Source: Catellatospora vulcania
GTDB lineage: Bacteria; Actinomycetota; Actinomycetes; Mycobacteriales; Micromonosporaceae
Assembly: GCF_009720385.1 (NCBI RefSeq)
Contig: NZ_ML769306.1
Location: forward strand, 187,005-251,004
Direction: 5' to 3'
DNA length: 64,000 nt
In this document: piece by piece, positions 33,191 to 41,994 of the stretch
How positions within the stretch are numbered: position 1 is the stretch's first letter
Layout of the letters: every line of letters starts with the position of its first letter
The notes under the pieces: model-generated
Told to the model about the DNA's origin: nothing
Seen by the model: only the letters and a program-made list of their open reading frames with translations
Database searches by the model: none
Made by a program: the position numbers and the translations under genes

Positions 33191-34137
33191 GCCGGCGGCT
33201 CGACATCGTCGGCTTCGGCGAGGCGATGGCGCTGTTCCAGCCCTTCGACGGCGCCGACCTGCGTACCGCAGCCCAGGTCGGCGTGCACGTGGCGGGCGCG
33301 GAGCTGAACCTGTGCGCCGCGGCCGCCCGGGTCGGGCTGCGGGCCGGGTTCTGCAGCAGGGTCGGCGACGACCCGCTCGGGACCCGGGTCGTCGACCACG
33401 CCGGGTCGCTGGGCGTCGACACCGGACTCGTCACCGTCGACGCGCAGCGCCCGACCGGGCTGTTCCTCAAGGACGTCCGGCCCGACGGGGTGCGGCGGGT
33501 GCACTACTACCGGCGCGGCTCGGCGGCGTCGGCGATGAGCGGCGACGACGTTGCCCGGCTGCTCGCCGATCCACCCCGGCTCGTCGCGGTCTCGGGCATC
33601 ACCTCGGCGCTGGGCGAGGGGCCGCGGGCGGCGGTACGCGCGCTGCTGCACCGCGCCCGCGCGGCTGGGACCACGGTCGCCTTCGACCCCAACCTGCGCC
33701 CGGCGCTCGGCGACGTGGACGGCCAGCTCGCCGAGGCCCGCGCGCTGCTGCCGCACGTCGACGTCCTGCTCCTCGGGCTGGACGAGGCCGAGCCGCTGTT
33801 CGGCACGGCCGACCCCGCCTCGATCTTCCGGGCCGCGGCGGCCGCCGGGGTACGCGAGACGGTACTCAAAGCCGGCGCCGACGGCTGCTACCACGCCACG
33901 GACGCCGGGTTCGCGCACCTGCCAACGGCCGCGTCCACGGTGGTGGACCCGGTCGGGGCGGGCGACGCGTTCGGCGGCGGTTACCTGGCCGCACGGCTGC
34001 GAGGTGCGGCCCCGTCCGGGGCGGCGTGGCTCGGCAGCCGGCTCGCGGCAGGCGTCGTGGCGGCCGACGGCGACACGGACGGGCTGCCCGCAGCCGACAC
34101 GGCACGGGCGCTCCTGTGCGACGCCGTCGGGCGGTGA
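33181..34137 (+). CDS. PfkB-family sugar kinase, probable 2-keto-3-deoxy acid kinase
   Basis: 318 residues of the ribokinase fold. DIVGFGEAMALFQP opens the protein, the substrate lid includes GAELNLCAAAARVGLRAGF, FDPNLRPALGDV matches KDG kinases, and DPVGAGDAFGGGYLAARL contains the catalytic aspartate in GAGD. KDG kinases feed KDPG-type aldolases, and such an aldolase is in the opposite arm of this locus. ATG 33181 lies inside the SDR gene, so the two are coupled. Confidence 0.9.
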   Translation: MAVSRRLDIVGFGEAMALFQPFDGADLRTAAQVGVHVAGAELNLCAAAARVGLRAGFCSRVGDDPLGTRVVDHAGSLGVDTGLVTVDAQRPTGLFLKDVRPDGVRRVHYYRRGSAASAMSGDDVARLLADPPRLVAVSGITSALGEGPRAAVRALLHRARAAGTTVAFDPNLRPALGDVDGQLAEARALLPHVDVLLLGLDEAEPLFGTADPASIFRAAAAAGVRETVLKAGADGCYHATDAGFAHLPTAASTVVDPVGAGDAFGGGYLAARLRGAAPSGAAWLGSRLAAGVVAADGDTDGLPAADTARALLCDAVGR

Positions 34138-34159
34138 CCAGATTTCGGAGGTGTGGCAC

Positions 34160-35062
34160 GTGGACGTGATCTCGGCGGAGGCGTACCAGCTCGGCGAAGG
34201 CCCGCGGGTCGATCCGCGCACCGGTGAGCTGCTCTGGGTCGACATCGCCGCCGGGCGGCTGCACCGGGGCCGCTGGCACGGCGCGACGCTGACACCCACC
34301 GCCGGGTACCAGGTGGGAACCCACGTCGGTGCCGTGGCTCCCGTCGCCGGGGACGGCGCCGGGTGGGTGGTGGCGGCCGGACGGGGATTCGCGCACGTGG
34401 CCGCCGACGGCACCGTACGCCCGCTCGGGCAGCTCCGGCCGGACGACGGCATTTCCAAAGCCGACGCGATCACCGCCGACGGCACCCGCATGAACGACGG
34501 CGCCTGCGACCCGGCGGGACGTTTCCTGGCCGGCAGCCAGATCCTGCCCGGCACGGCGCCCCGCTCCGGGGCGCTGCACCGGCTCGACCCTGACCGGACG
34601 GTCAGCACGGTCCTCACGGGTGTCGGGTGTTCCAACGGGATCGGCTGGAACGCCGACGGAACAGCCATGTTCTACATCGACTCCCTGGCGCGCCGGCTCG
34701 ACGTCTTCGACTACGACCCCGCGACCGGTGCGGCGACCGCGCGGCGGGAGCTGGCCGCCTTCGACGACGGCAGCCCGGACGGGCTTTGCGTCGACGACGA
34801 GGGCTGCGTCTGGGTGGCGGTGTGGGACGCCTGGTGCGTACGCCGGTTCACCGCCACCGGGCGGCTGCTCACCACACTGGAGCTGCCGGTGCCCCGGCCC
34901 ACCGCGGTCTGCCTAGCGGGCACGGCGCTGGTGGTGACGACCGCGTGGGCGGGACTGGATCCGGCGGCCCGTGCCCGAGCGCCGCTCAGCGGCCGTATCT
35001 TCGCCGTCGACATCGGAGTCACCGGCCCGGCCGCCACCGCCTGGGCCGGTGTGCCCTGCTGA
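34160..35062 (+). CDS. SMP-30/gluconolactonase/LRE-family lactonase
   Basis: 300 residues forming a six-bladed propeller. Metal ligands of the family are all visible: the glutamate in YQLGEGPRVD, the asparagine in MNDGACDPAGRF, the asparagine in GCSNGIGWNADG and the aspartate in GSPDGLCVDDEG. It would open a sugar lactone to the acid, supplying substrate for the dehydratase at the head of the operon. The start GTG 34160 is fixed by GGAGG at 34147-34151; a GTG at 34151 is inside that site. This is the last gene of the plus arm. Confidence 0.9.
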   Translation: MDVISAEAYQLGEGPRVDPRTGELLWVDIAAGRLHRGRWHGATLTPTAGYQVGTHVGAVAPVAGDGAGWVVAAGRGFAHVAADGTVRPLGQLRPDDGISKADAITADGTRMNDGACDPAGRFLAGSQILPGTAPRSGALHRLDPDRTVSTVLTGVGCSNGIGWNADGTAMFYIDSLARRLDVFDYDPATGAATARRELAAFDDGSPDGLCVDDEGCVWVAVWDAWCVRRFTATGRLLTTLELPVPRPTAVCLAGTALVVTTAWAGLDPAARARAPLSGRIFAVDIGVTGPAATAWAGVPC

Positions 35063-35129
35063 GGCCATACCATCGCGAGCGGGTCTTCTCTGCGCCTTCC
35101 CCAAATGAGTGACACAAGGATGCGGTTTG

Positions 35130-35759
35130 ATGTTCCACAACTCGCAGCTCATACCCTATGCCCTGGTCGCCCTGCTCGGGGCCGTCGCTCCCGGGCCCGA
35201 CTTCGCGCTGGTCACTCGATATGCCTCGCGGTGGGGAAGACGCGCCGGCCTGCTCGCCGCCGGCGGAGTGGCCTCCGGCATGGCGGTGAACACGGCGGCT
35301 GCGGTACTGGGTCTCGGGGCGGTGCTGGCCGCTTCGCCGAAGGTCTACACCGTCGTTCGGCTGATCGGCGCCGTGTACCTCCTGTACCTGGGCATCCGGT
35401 TAGTGGTCTCGATACTGCGGGTCAGGCGCGACGGAGTTCCCTCGAAGACCGAGCCCGAATCGCGGCATTCCGCACGCACGGCATTCTGGCGAGGCTTTGT
35501 GGTCAACATCCTGAACCCGAAGGCGATGGTGTTCCTGGTGGCGCTGATGCCCCAGTTCCTGCCGCAATCACCAGCCATGGTGGACCGGGCGGCGCTCGGT
35601 GTGATCACCGTGCTCGTGGTCCTGCTCTGGTTCGTCGTGGTGGCGCTCGGATTCTCCCTGCTCCGCCGGTTCTTCGAACAGCCACGCGCGCGCCGGGCCT
35701 TGGACGCCGTCACCGCGATCGTGCTGATCGGGCTTGGCGTGAAGATCGCCTTGGACTGA
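35130..35759 (+). CDS. LysE/RhtB-family exporter
   Basis: 209 residues with six membrane helices. The family signature is AVAPGPDFALVTRYASRWGRR after the first helix, and GFVVNILNPKAMVFLVALMP after the fourth. These proteins export amino acids or related metabolites. ATG 35130 has AAGGA eight bases upstream and is preferred to the GTG at 35109. It follows the sugar operon by 67 bases without an evident functional link. Confidence 0.88.
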   Translation: MFHNSQLIPYALVALLGAVAPGPDFALVTRYASRWGRRAGLLAAGGVASGMAVNTAAAVLGLGAVLAASPKVYTVVRLIGAVYLLYLGIRLVVSILRVRRDGVPSKTEPESRHSARTAFWRGFVVNILNPKAMVFLVALMPQFLPQSPAMVDRAALGVITVLVVLLWFVVVALGFSLLRRFFEQPRARRALDAVTAIVLIGLGVKIALD

Positions 35760-35857
35760 TCGTGCGTACCTGGGCTGCATGGGCGGCCGGGCCGGGACAC
35801 CGACGTCCGGGGCGCAGCGGAGCAGACGCCGAGGTTCGGCGGTGCCCGGCACCGGGG

Positions 35858-36295
35858 TCAGCGGGTACGCCGTGGGCGGCGGGCCGCTGCCGTCGGACGT
35901 AGACAGTGCAGGTGTGCGGTGATGGAGCGACGCCGGTCGGTGTGATGCCACGGCGGGGCGCTGTCCGAAACGTCGCAGGGCGTGGCCGCGAGCAGCTGGT
36001 CGGCACGTAGCGCCTGGATGGCGGCACGGATGTGCGGCGGCGGGTCGGCGATCGTCAGGTGCACACCCAGTCGCAGCGCGCTGGTGCGGAAGAGCATCAG
36101 CACGCTGACGCCCGCGGCGTCGATCGCGTCGAGGCCGGCGCAGTCCACGGTGAGCTGGTCGGTGGGAAAACGGTCGAGCACGACACCGATCGCTTTGCCC
36201 AGCTGGTGTGCGGTGGTCGAGTCGAGCCGCCCGCGGGCGGTCAGGTAGACGCCCACCGGTGAGGTGTACAGGCGCAGCTCCAGCTTCTCGGTCAT
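35858..36295 (-). CDS. STAS-domain protein (anti-sigma factor antagonist-like)
   Basis: 145 residues from ATG 36293-36295; a GTG at 36308-36310 would add five. The STAS core is visible in GVYLTARGRLDSTTAHQLGK and VDCAGLDAIDAAGVSVLMLF. DAAGVS holds the serine that partner-switching kinases phosphorylate in SpoIIAA-type proteins. The C-terminal 40 residues after the domain are basic and His-rich and unlike the core. No anti-sigma kinase or sigma factor gene is adjacent, so the partner is elsewhere. Confidence 0.8.
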   Translation of the reverse strand: MTEKLELRLYTSPVGVYLTARGRLDSTTAHQLGKAIGVVLDRFPTDQLTVDCAGLDAIDAAGVSVLMLFRTSALRLGVHLTIADPPPHIRAAIQALRADQLLAATPCDVSDSAPPWHHTDRRRSITAHLHCLRPTAAARRPRRTR

Positions 36296-36408
36296 CGGCC
36301 GCTCGCTCACGTCGTTGTGATGGTCGGGTTCCGCTGTCGATTCCCCGTACGGCGTGCCGCTAATCCTCGAACTCCATCACGATTGGGCAACAAGCGGACA
36401 GTGGCCGA

Positions 36409-38712
36409 TCAGGCGACCGGCGCACCGACGTCGAGCCGGTAGACGCCCAGGCCGTAGGTGCCCGCCGTGATCAGGGTGCGGCCGCCGGAGACGGCGGTCG
36501 CCAGGTCCATCACCGACACCACGGGCAGGCCGGTGCCCGCGGCCGACCAGGTGGCGCCCGCGTCGGTGGAGGTGAAGACACCGACGTCGGTGCCGACGTA
36601 GAGCGCGTTGCGGTTCTGCGGATCGAGGACCAGGTCGTTGACGGGCGCGTTGGGGAGGTTTCCGGAGATCTGCTGCCAGCTGGCGCCGCCGTTGGTGGTG
36701 CGGTAGACGTGGGCGGCCGCGTCGCCGGTGGTGTATCCGGACAGGGTGGCGTAGACGAGGTTGGCGTCCGTGGGGTCGACGGCGAGCCGGGTGACCCAGC
36801 GCTGCGGCAGCGCGGTGCCGATCTCGGTCCAGGTGCTGCCGGTGTTGCGGGTGACCCAGACGCGGCCGTCGTCGGTGCCGACGTAGATGGTCGCGGCGCT
36901 GGTCTTCGCGACGGCGATCGTGGAGATGGTGTTGTAGCTGGTGCTGCCGCTGCTGCCCCGGCTCAGGTCACCGCTGATCGCGGTCCAGCTCTGCGCCGAG
37001 TTGGTGGAGCGGTTGAGCCGGTTGCCGCCGTAGTACATGACGGCCGGGTTCGACGGGTCGAACACGACGGGCGTCAGCCAGGCGCGGCGGTCCGAGGTCG
37101 TCGATCCGAAGCTGCTCATCGAGTTGCCGCCGTTGGTGGAGCGGCCGCAGGAGCCGTTCTGCGAGCAGGCGTACACCTTCTGGTGGTTGGTGGGGTCGAT
37201 GAGGTTCTGCAGGCCGTCGCCGCCGTAGTAGGACCCCCACGCCGACCAGGACCGGACCGAGCCGTTGTCCTGCAGGCCGCCGCTGATGCGCGTGACGTCC
37301 TGCTGGGACACCGCGACGGTGTAGAACTGCATGTTGCCCAGCCGGGTGGTCTTGGTCCAGGAGCCGCTCAGCGACCCGTTCGCGGTGGAGCGGTAGATGC
37401 CGCCGTCGTTGCCGAGGAAGACGCGGTTGGCGACCCGGGGGTCGAACGCCAGGGCGTGCTGGTCGGCGTGGAACGAGCTGGAGTTGCTGGTCCAGCTCCC
37501 GCCGGCGTTGCTGGATTCGAGCATCGGGACGCCGGGCACCCAGACGTGCTGGGGCGCGAGGGGGTCGACGAAGATCCGGGAGAACCACCAGCCGAAGGTG
37601 GACTGGGAGGAGTTCAGCGCCGTCGTGTTGGTGATCTTCGTCCAGGTGTCGCCGCGGTTGGTGGAGGTCCAGAAGCCGAGGAAGTTGCCGGTGGCGTTGG
37701 CCGCGATCGCGTACACCCGGTTGGCGTCGCTCTTGGCGACCGCCACGCCCATCCGGCCCACGTTGGCGCCCGACGCCGGCAGCGTGCTGGCGAGCCGGGT
37801 GAAACTCGTGCCGCCGTCGGTGGACCGGAACAGGCCGGAACCGACCCCGCCGTAGCGGCGGCTGCCGGGCATCCGCTGGTGGTCCCACATGGTGACGTAG
37901 ATCCGGTTCGGGTCGGCGGGGTCGAGGGCGACGTCCGAGGCGCCGGTGGTGGAGTTGGCGCCGGCGAGGATCTGCGTCCAGGCGGCGCCGCCGTCGGTGG
38001 TGCGGTAGAGGCCGCGGGCACCGCCGGGCACGTACAGGTTTCCGGTGGCCGCGACCAGGATCCGGTTCTCGTTGGCGGGGTCGACGACGATGCGGCCGAT
38101 CCGGTTGGTGCCGGTCAGGCCGATCGACTGCCAGGTCACGCCGTGGTCGGTCGAGCGGTAGACGCCCGTGCCGGGGAATGAGGCGCTGCCGCCGCCGGGG
38201 TTGGCCTCGCCGGTCCCGGCGTAGAGGACGCCCGCGCTGGTGATCGCGATCGCGCCGACGGCCTGGGTGATGGCGGAGTCCCACGCGTAGTTGAACGTGC
38301 TGCCCGAGTCGGTGCTCTTCCAGACGCCGCCCGAGGCGGTCGCGGCGTAGACCGTGTTGGCGACCGACGGGTCGACGACCAGGTCGGTGACCCGGCCGCC
38401 GAGATTCGTCGGGCCCATCGACTGCCAGGCGGGCAGCGCGGCGAACGTGGACGCGCCCGCGGCGCCGATCCGCGCGGCCTGGGCACGGGCTCGCCCCGCC
38501 AGCGCGACAAGGTCACCGGTCTGACCGGCGCCCAGGCGCTGGGCCATGAACCACTCGTCGGCGCCGGACGGGCCGGTGACACCTTCGAGCGCCTCCAGTG
38601 CGGCGACGTCGACTCCGATCACGACGTCAGCGGGCAGGCGGTGCGCGTCGGCGGCGGCGACGAACGACAGGCCCAAAAGGACGGTAAGACTGAAACCCAG
38701 TGATGATCTCAT
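36409..38712 (-). CDS. Large secreted Asp-box beta-propeller protein (sialidase/GH74-like fold)
   Basis: 767 residues. A signal peptide (MRSSLGFSLTVLLGLSFVAA) is followed by repeated propeller blades, each with an Asp-box such as STDSGSTF, STDHGVTW, TTDGGAAW, STDGGTSF, STNRGDTW, TRNTGSTW, TTNGGASW and STDAGATW. At least ten copies are present. The arrangement resembles xyloglucan-degrading GH74 proteins and VPS10/sortilin propellers, but I could not identify catalytic acids with confidence, so binding or structural roles remain open. It is divergent from the second sugar ABC transporter, which could take up a product. Confidence 0.8.
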   Translation of the reverse strand: MRSSLGFSLTVLLGLSFVAAADAHRLPADVVIGVDVAALEALEGVTGPSGADEWFMAQRLGAGQTGDLVALAGRARAQAARIGAAGASTFAALPAWQSMGPTNLGGRVTDLVVDPSVANTVYAATASGGVWKSTDSGSTFNYAWDSAITQAVGAIAITSAGVLYAGTGEANPGGGSASFPGTGVYRSTDHGVTWQSIGLTGTNRIGRIVVDPANENRILVAATGNLYVPGGARGLYRTTDGGAAWTQILAGANSTTGASDVALDPADPNRIYVTMWDHQRMPGSRRYGGVGSGLFRSTDGGTSFTRLASTLPASGANVGRMGVAVAKSDANRVYAIAANATGNFLGFWTSTNRGDTWTKITNTTALNSSQSTFGWWFSRIFVDPLAPQHVWVPGVPMLESSNAGGSWTSNSSSFHADQHALAFDPRVANRVFLGNDGGIYRSTANGSLSGSWTKTTRLGNMQFYTVAVSQQDVTRISGGLQDNGSVRSWSAWGSYYGGDGLQNLIDPTNHQKVYACSQNGSCGRSTNGGNSMSSFGSTTSDRRAWLTPVVFDPSNPAVMYYGGNRLNRSTNSAQSWTAISGDLSRGSSGSTSYNTISTIAVAKTSAATIYVGTDDGRVWVTRNTGSTWTEIGTALPQRWVTRLAVDPTDANLVYATLSGYTTGDAAAHVYRTTNGGASWQQISGNLPNAPVNDLVLDPQNRNALYVGTDVGVFTSTDAGATWSAAGTGLPVVSVMDLATAVSGGRTLITAGTYGLGVYRLDVGAPVA

Positions 38713-38726
38713 ATTCCCCACCCCGG

Positions 38727-38768
38727 CTAGACATGCAATGCTACGCATCTATACATCTAAAGGTCTAG
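38727..38768. promoter_or_regulatory. Inverted and tandem repeats upstream of the second sugar ABC operon
   Basis: CTAGAC (38727-38732) and GTCTAG (38763-38768) are inverted, 36 bases apart. Between them CATCTA occurs at 38746 and 38754 and GTCTA at 38763, an 8-9 base spacing. This AT-rich island in GC-rich DNA is a likely control region for one or both divergent genes. Confidence 0.35.
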
Positions 38769-38777
38769 AGGTGTCCG

Positions 38778-39611
38778 GTGTCCTGGCACGACTTCGCCAA
38801 GCTCCGCCGCAGGCGGACCTACGGCGCCGTCGCCGTGACGGCGCTCTTCGCCTCGCCGCTGCTGCTGCTGTTCACCGGTTCCCTGCGCGAACCGGGCCTG
38901 CCGCCCGTCATCGCGCCGCCACTCATCCCCGACGACGCCGGCTTCACGGCCTACCACCAGGCCGTCTCCCACGGCGACCTGGTACGCGCGGCCGCCAACT
39001 CGATGATCGTCGCCGCGGTCGGCGTACCGCTGAGCCTGCTCGTGGCCTCCCTGGCGGGATTCGCCCTGGCCCAGCTCCCGCGCCGCCTCACGAACACCGT
39101 CATCGGCCTGTCCGTGCTGGCGATGACGGTGCCCGCCGCCGCGCTGCTGCTGCCGCGCTTCGTGCTGTTCCGCACGCTCCAGCTGACCGACACGCTCGTC
39201 CCGCTCATCGCACCCGCGCTTATCGCGACCTCACCGCTCTACCCGCTGATCTACTACCTCGCCTTCCGGTCCATCCCCGCCGACAGCTACGACCTCTGCC
39301 GGCTCGCCGACCTCACACCGATGCAGACCTGGCGGCGCATGGCGCTGCCCCAGGTCCAGCCGGTCACCGCGGCGCTGGCCGCGCTCACCTTCGTACTGAC
39401 CTGGTCCAACCTGCTCGACCCGATGGTCTACCTCTACGACCGGGCGACCTTCACCCTGCCGCTGGCACTGCGTGCCCTGGCGGCGATGGACCCGCACAAC
39501 CAGCCCGTGTTCCTCGCCGGCGCCGTCCTGGCCACCCTGCCGACCCTGCTCGTGCTCGGGGTCGCCCAGCGCCGGTTCATGCACTCCTACGGCCCCGAAG
39601 GAGCCCCGTGA
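38778..39611 (+). CDS. Carbohydrate ABC transporter permease (MalG-type)
   Basis: 277 residues, six membrane helices. The EAA-type loop is DSYDLCRLADLTPMQTWRRM, somewhat divergent (no EAA itself), followed by ALPQVQPVTAALAALTFVLTW. AGFALAQLPRRLTNTVIGL and YLAFRSIPADSYD resemble MalG/UgpE permeases. GTG 38778 has AGAGG upstream. The stop overlaps the binding-protein GTG. It heads a complete four-gene importer. Confidence 0.88.
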   Translation: MSWHDFAKLRRRRTYGAVAVTALFASPLLLLFTGSLREPGLPPVIAPPLIPDDAGFTAYHQAVSHGDLVRAAANSMIVAAVGVPLSLLVASLAGFALAQLPRRLTNTVIGLSVLAMTVPAAALLLPRFVLFRTLQLTDTLVPLIAPALIATSPLYPLIYYLAFRSIPADSYDLCRLADLTPMQTWRRMALPQVQPVTAALAALTFVLTWSNLLDPMVYLYDRATFTLPLALRALAAMDPHNQPVFLAGAVLATLPTLLVLGVAQRRFMHSYGPEGAP

Positions 39612-40936
39612 AGCGCACTGTCGCCCTGCTGAGCCTGCTCACCATGTTCACCGCCACCGCGGTCACCGCCGGGTGCGGCGCCGACGCCGACCCGGCCGCC
39701 GACACCGTGTCCCTGCTGGTCGCCGGCACCCCCGACGAACTCGCCGCCTACCGCACGCTCGCCGCCGAATACGAGAAGGCCTCCCCCGGCGCGACGGTGG
39801 CCCTGATCGAGGCGAGTAGCGCCAAGGACCTCATGACCAGGGTGTCCACCTCCATTGCCGGGAACGCCGCCCCTGACCTGTTCTTGATCAACTACCGCAC
39901 CTTCGGCCAGTTCGCCACCAAGGGAGCCCTCGCGCCGATGACCGCCCGGCTCGCCGCCTCGGGCAGCCTGCACGACAAGGACTTCTACCCGCAGGCCATG
40001 GGGGCCTTCCGCTGGCGCGGCGAGCAGATGTGCCTGCCGCAGAACATCTCCAGCCTCGCCGTCTACTACAACCGCAGCCTGTTCACGAAATACCAGGTCC
40101 CCGAGCCCGTGGCGGGCTGGCACTGGAACGACATGGTCGCCGTCGCGCAGGCGCTGACCCGTGACGCCAACGGCCGGACCGTCCGGGCCGGAGAGCCGGA
40201 GACCGCCGGAACGCCGGTCGCCGTGCACGGGCTCGGCATCACGCCCGAGCTGATCCGGCTCGCACCGCTGATCTGGTCCAACGGCGGCGACATCGTCGAC
40301 GACCCGAACGCGCCGACCCGGCTCACCCTCGACACGCCCCAGGCCCGGCAGGTGCTCCAGGACTTCCTGGAACTGCCGAAGATCGGCGTCGTCCCGTCCG
40401 ACGTCGAGATGGAGACCCAGGACCACGAGGCCCGGTTCGCGGCCGGGAAGCTGGCGATGTTCGTCTCCTCCCGGCGGGTCACCACCGCCTTCCGGGCGAT
40501 CACCGGATTCGAGTGGGACGTCGCCCCGCTGCCGCAGTACCAGTCCCCGGCCAACATCCTGCACAGCGACGCGTACTGCATGACCAAGGCGTCAAGCCAC
40601 CAGGACGCGGCGTGGCGCTTCCTCGAATACGCGCTGAGCGACCCCGGGGCCGCGCTCATGGCCCGGACCGGGCGCACCGTGCCGTCGCGGACCTCGGTGG
40701 CGACCTCGCCGGCGTTCCTGTCGCCGGGCACGTCACCGGCCCGCTCGCAGATCTTCCTGGACACGATCCCGACGCTGCGGGCGGTGCCGACGATCTCGAC
40801 CTGGCCGGAGATCGAGGACGCCACCGGCAAGGTGCTGGAGAACGCCTTCTTCCACGGCGACCCGCTCGACAAGGTCATCGCCGACCTGGACACGGCGACC
40901 CGCGCCGTCTTCCAGCGCGGCACGGCGGCGCGGTGA
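39608..40936 (+). CDS. Sugar ABC transporter substrate-binding lipoprotein
   Basis: 442 residues. The Sec signal ends in the lipobox VTAGC (cysteine about residue 23). Family 1 binding-protein features include VSLLVAGTPDELAAYRTLAA, APDLFLINYRTFGQFATKGA, SLAVYYNRSLFTKY and FAAGKLAMFVSSRRV. The ligand is not obvious from sequence. The GTG overlaps the upstream permease stop (GTGA) and its stop overlaps the ATPase start in the same way, giving tight coupling. Confidence 0.92.
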   Translation: MKRTVALLSLLTMFTATAVTAGCGADADPAADTVSLLVAGTPDELAAYRTLAAEYEKASPGATVALIEASSAKDLMTRVSTSIAGNAAPDLFLINYRTFGQFATKGALAPMTARLAASGSLHDKDFYPQAMGAFRWRGEQMCLPQNISSLAVYYNRSLFTKYQVPEPVAGWHWNDMVAVAQALTRDANGRTVRAGEPETAGTPVAVHGLGITPELIRLAPLIWSNGGDIVDDPNAPTRLTLDTPQARQVLQDFLELPKIGVVPSDVEMETQDHEARFAAGKLAMFVSSRRVTTAFRAITGFEWDVAPLPQYQSPANILHSDAYCMTKASSHQDAAWRFLEYALSDPGAALMARTGRTVPSRTSVATSPAFLSPGTSPARSQIFLDTIPTLRAVPTISTWPEIEDATGKVLENAFFHGDPLDKVIADLDTATRAVFQRGTAAR

Positions 40937-41994
40937 CAGCCGGGCTGAGCCTGCACGGCGTGCACCTGACGCGCGGGGCGGTCACCGCCCTACGCGGCGT
41001 CGACCTCGTCGTCGACCGCGGCGAGCTGCTGGTCGTCCTGGGCCCGTCCGGCGCGGGCAAGTCCTCACTGCTGCGGGCCATCGCCGGACTCGACCCCGTC
41101 ACCGGCGGCACCGTCAAGATCGGCGGGCGCGACGTCACCGGGCTGCGGCCCGGACAGCGCAACGTGTCCATGGTGTTCCAGTCCTATTCGCTGCTGCCGC
41201 ATCTGACGGTGGCCGACAACATCGCGTTCGGGCACCGGATCCGCGGCGCGGACCGCCGGGCCGCCGCGGCCCGCGCGGCACAGGCCGCGGCGACGGTCGG
41301 CTGCCAGGACCTGCTCACCCGCCGCCCGCACCAGCTGTCGGGCGGCGAGCGCCAGCGGGTGGCGCTGGCCCGGGTCCTGGTACGCGAGCCCGACGTGTTC
41401 CTGCTCGACGAGCCCCTGGCCAACCTGGACGCCGGGCTGCGGACCCGCATGCGCACCGAGATCAGGGCGGTGCACGACCGGCTCGGTGCGACGACGGTGT
41501 ACGTGACCCACGACCAGTCGGAGGCGATGGCGCTCGGCGACCGGATAGCCGTGCTCCGCGACGGCCGCATCGAGCAGGTCGACACACCCGACGAGGTGTG
41601 GCACCGCCCGCGCACCCGTCATGTCGCCTCCTTCGTCGGCGCGCCCGGCATGAACCTGCTCCCTGGCGACGGGCCGCTGCGCCTGCCGGGCGTGCAGGCG
41701 TCGGCCGTCGAGCTGGGGGTACGCCCGGAGCATGTGCGGCTGGGTGGCGACGGCACCACCCGGGACGGCCCGCCCGGCGACGTCGAACGCGTCGAGGTGC
41801 TCGGCGAGGACGCGCTCGTCCACGTCCGCCTGGGCGGGCACGCCCTGATCGCCCGGGTCCCGGCCCGGACCCGGCCCGCCCCCGGTGACCGGGTCACGGT
41901 CGGCGTCGCCGAGGAACACCTGCACGCCTTCGACCTCGTCACCGGCGAACGGATCCCGCTGCCCGCCGGGGCGGGCCGGGCGGCCGCCCGATGA
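40933..41994 (+). CDS. ABC transporter ATP-binding protein (MalK/UgpC-type)
   Basis: 353 residues. Walker A is GPSGAGKSSLLRAIAG, the Q-loop is MVFQSYSLLPHLTV, the signature is QLSGGERQRVALARVL, Walker B is VFLLDEPLANLD and the switch histidine is in YVTHDQSEAMAL. The C-terminal regulatory TOBE-like domain (about 235-353) includes LGVRPEHVRLG. It energises the permeases encoded on either side and, since the 28-kb importer lacks an ATPase, could in principle serve that one too. The GTG and stop both overlap neighbours. Confidence 0.95.
   Translation: MTAGLSLHGVHLTRGAVTALRGVDLVVDRGELLVVLGPSGAGKSSLLRAIAGLDPVTGGTVKIGGRDVTGLRPGQRNVSMVFQSYSLLPHLTVADNIAFGHRIRGADRRAAAARAAQAAATVGCQDLLTRRPHQLSGGERQRVALARVLVREPDVFLLDEPLANLDAGLRTRMRTEIRAVHDRLGATTVYVTHDQSEAMALGDRIAVLRDGRIEQVDTPDEVWHRPRTRHVASFVGAPGMNLLPGDGPLRLPGVQASAVELGVRPEHVRLGGDGTTRDGPPGDVERVEVLGEDALVHVRLGGHALIARVPARTRPAPGDRVTVGVAEEHLHAFDLVTGERIPLPAGAGRAAAR

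Noticed and set aside
40933-41994. Possible molybdate or sulfate specificity of the ATPase because of its TOBE-like C-terminus
   Set aside because: The neighbours are a family 1 sugar-binding protein and CUT1 permeases, so a carbohydrate role is better supported.
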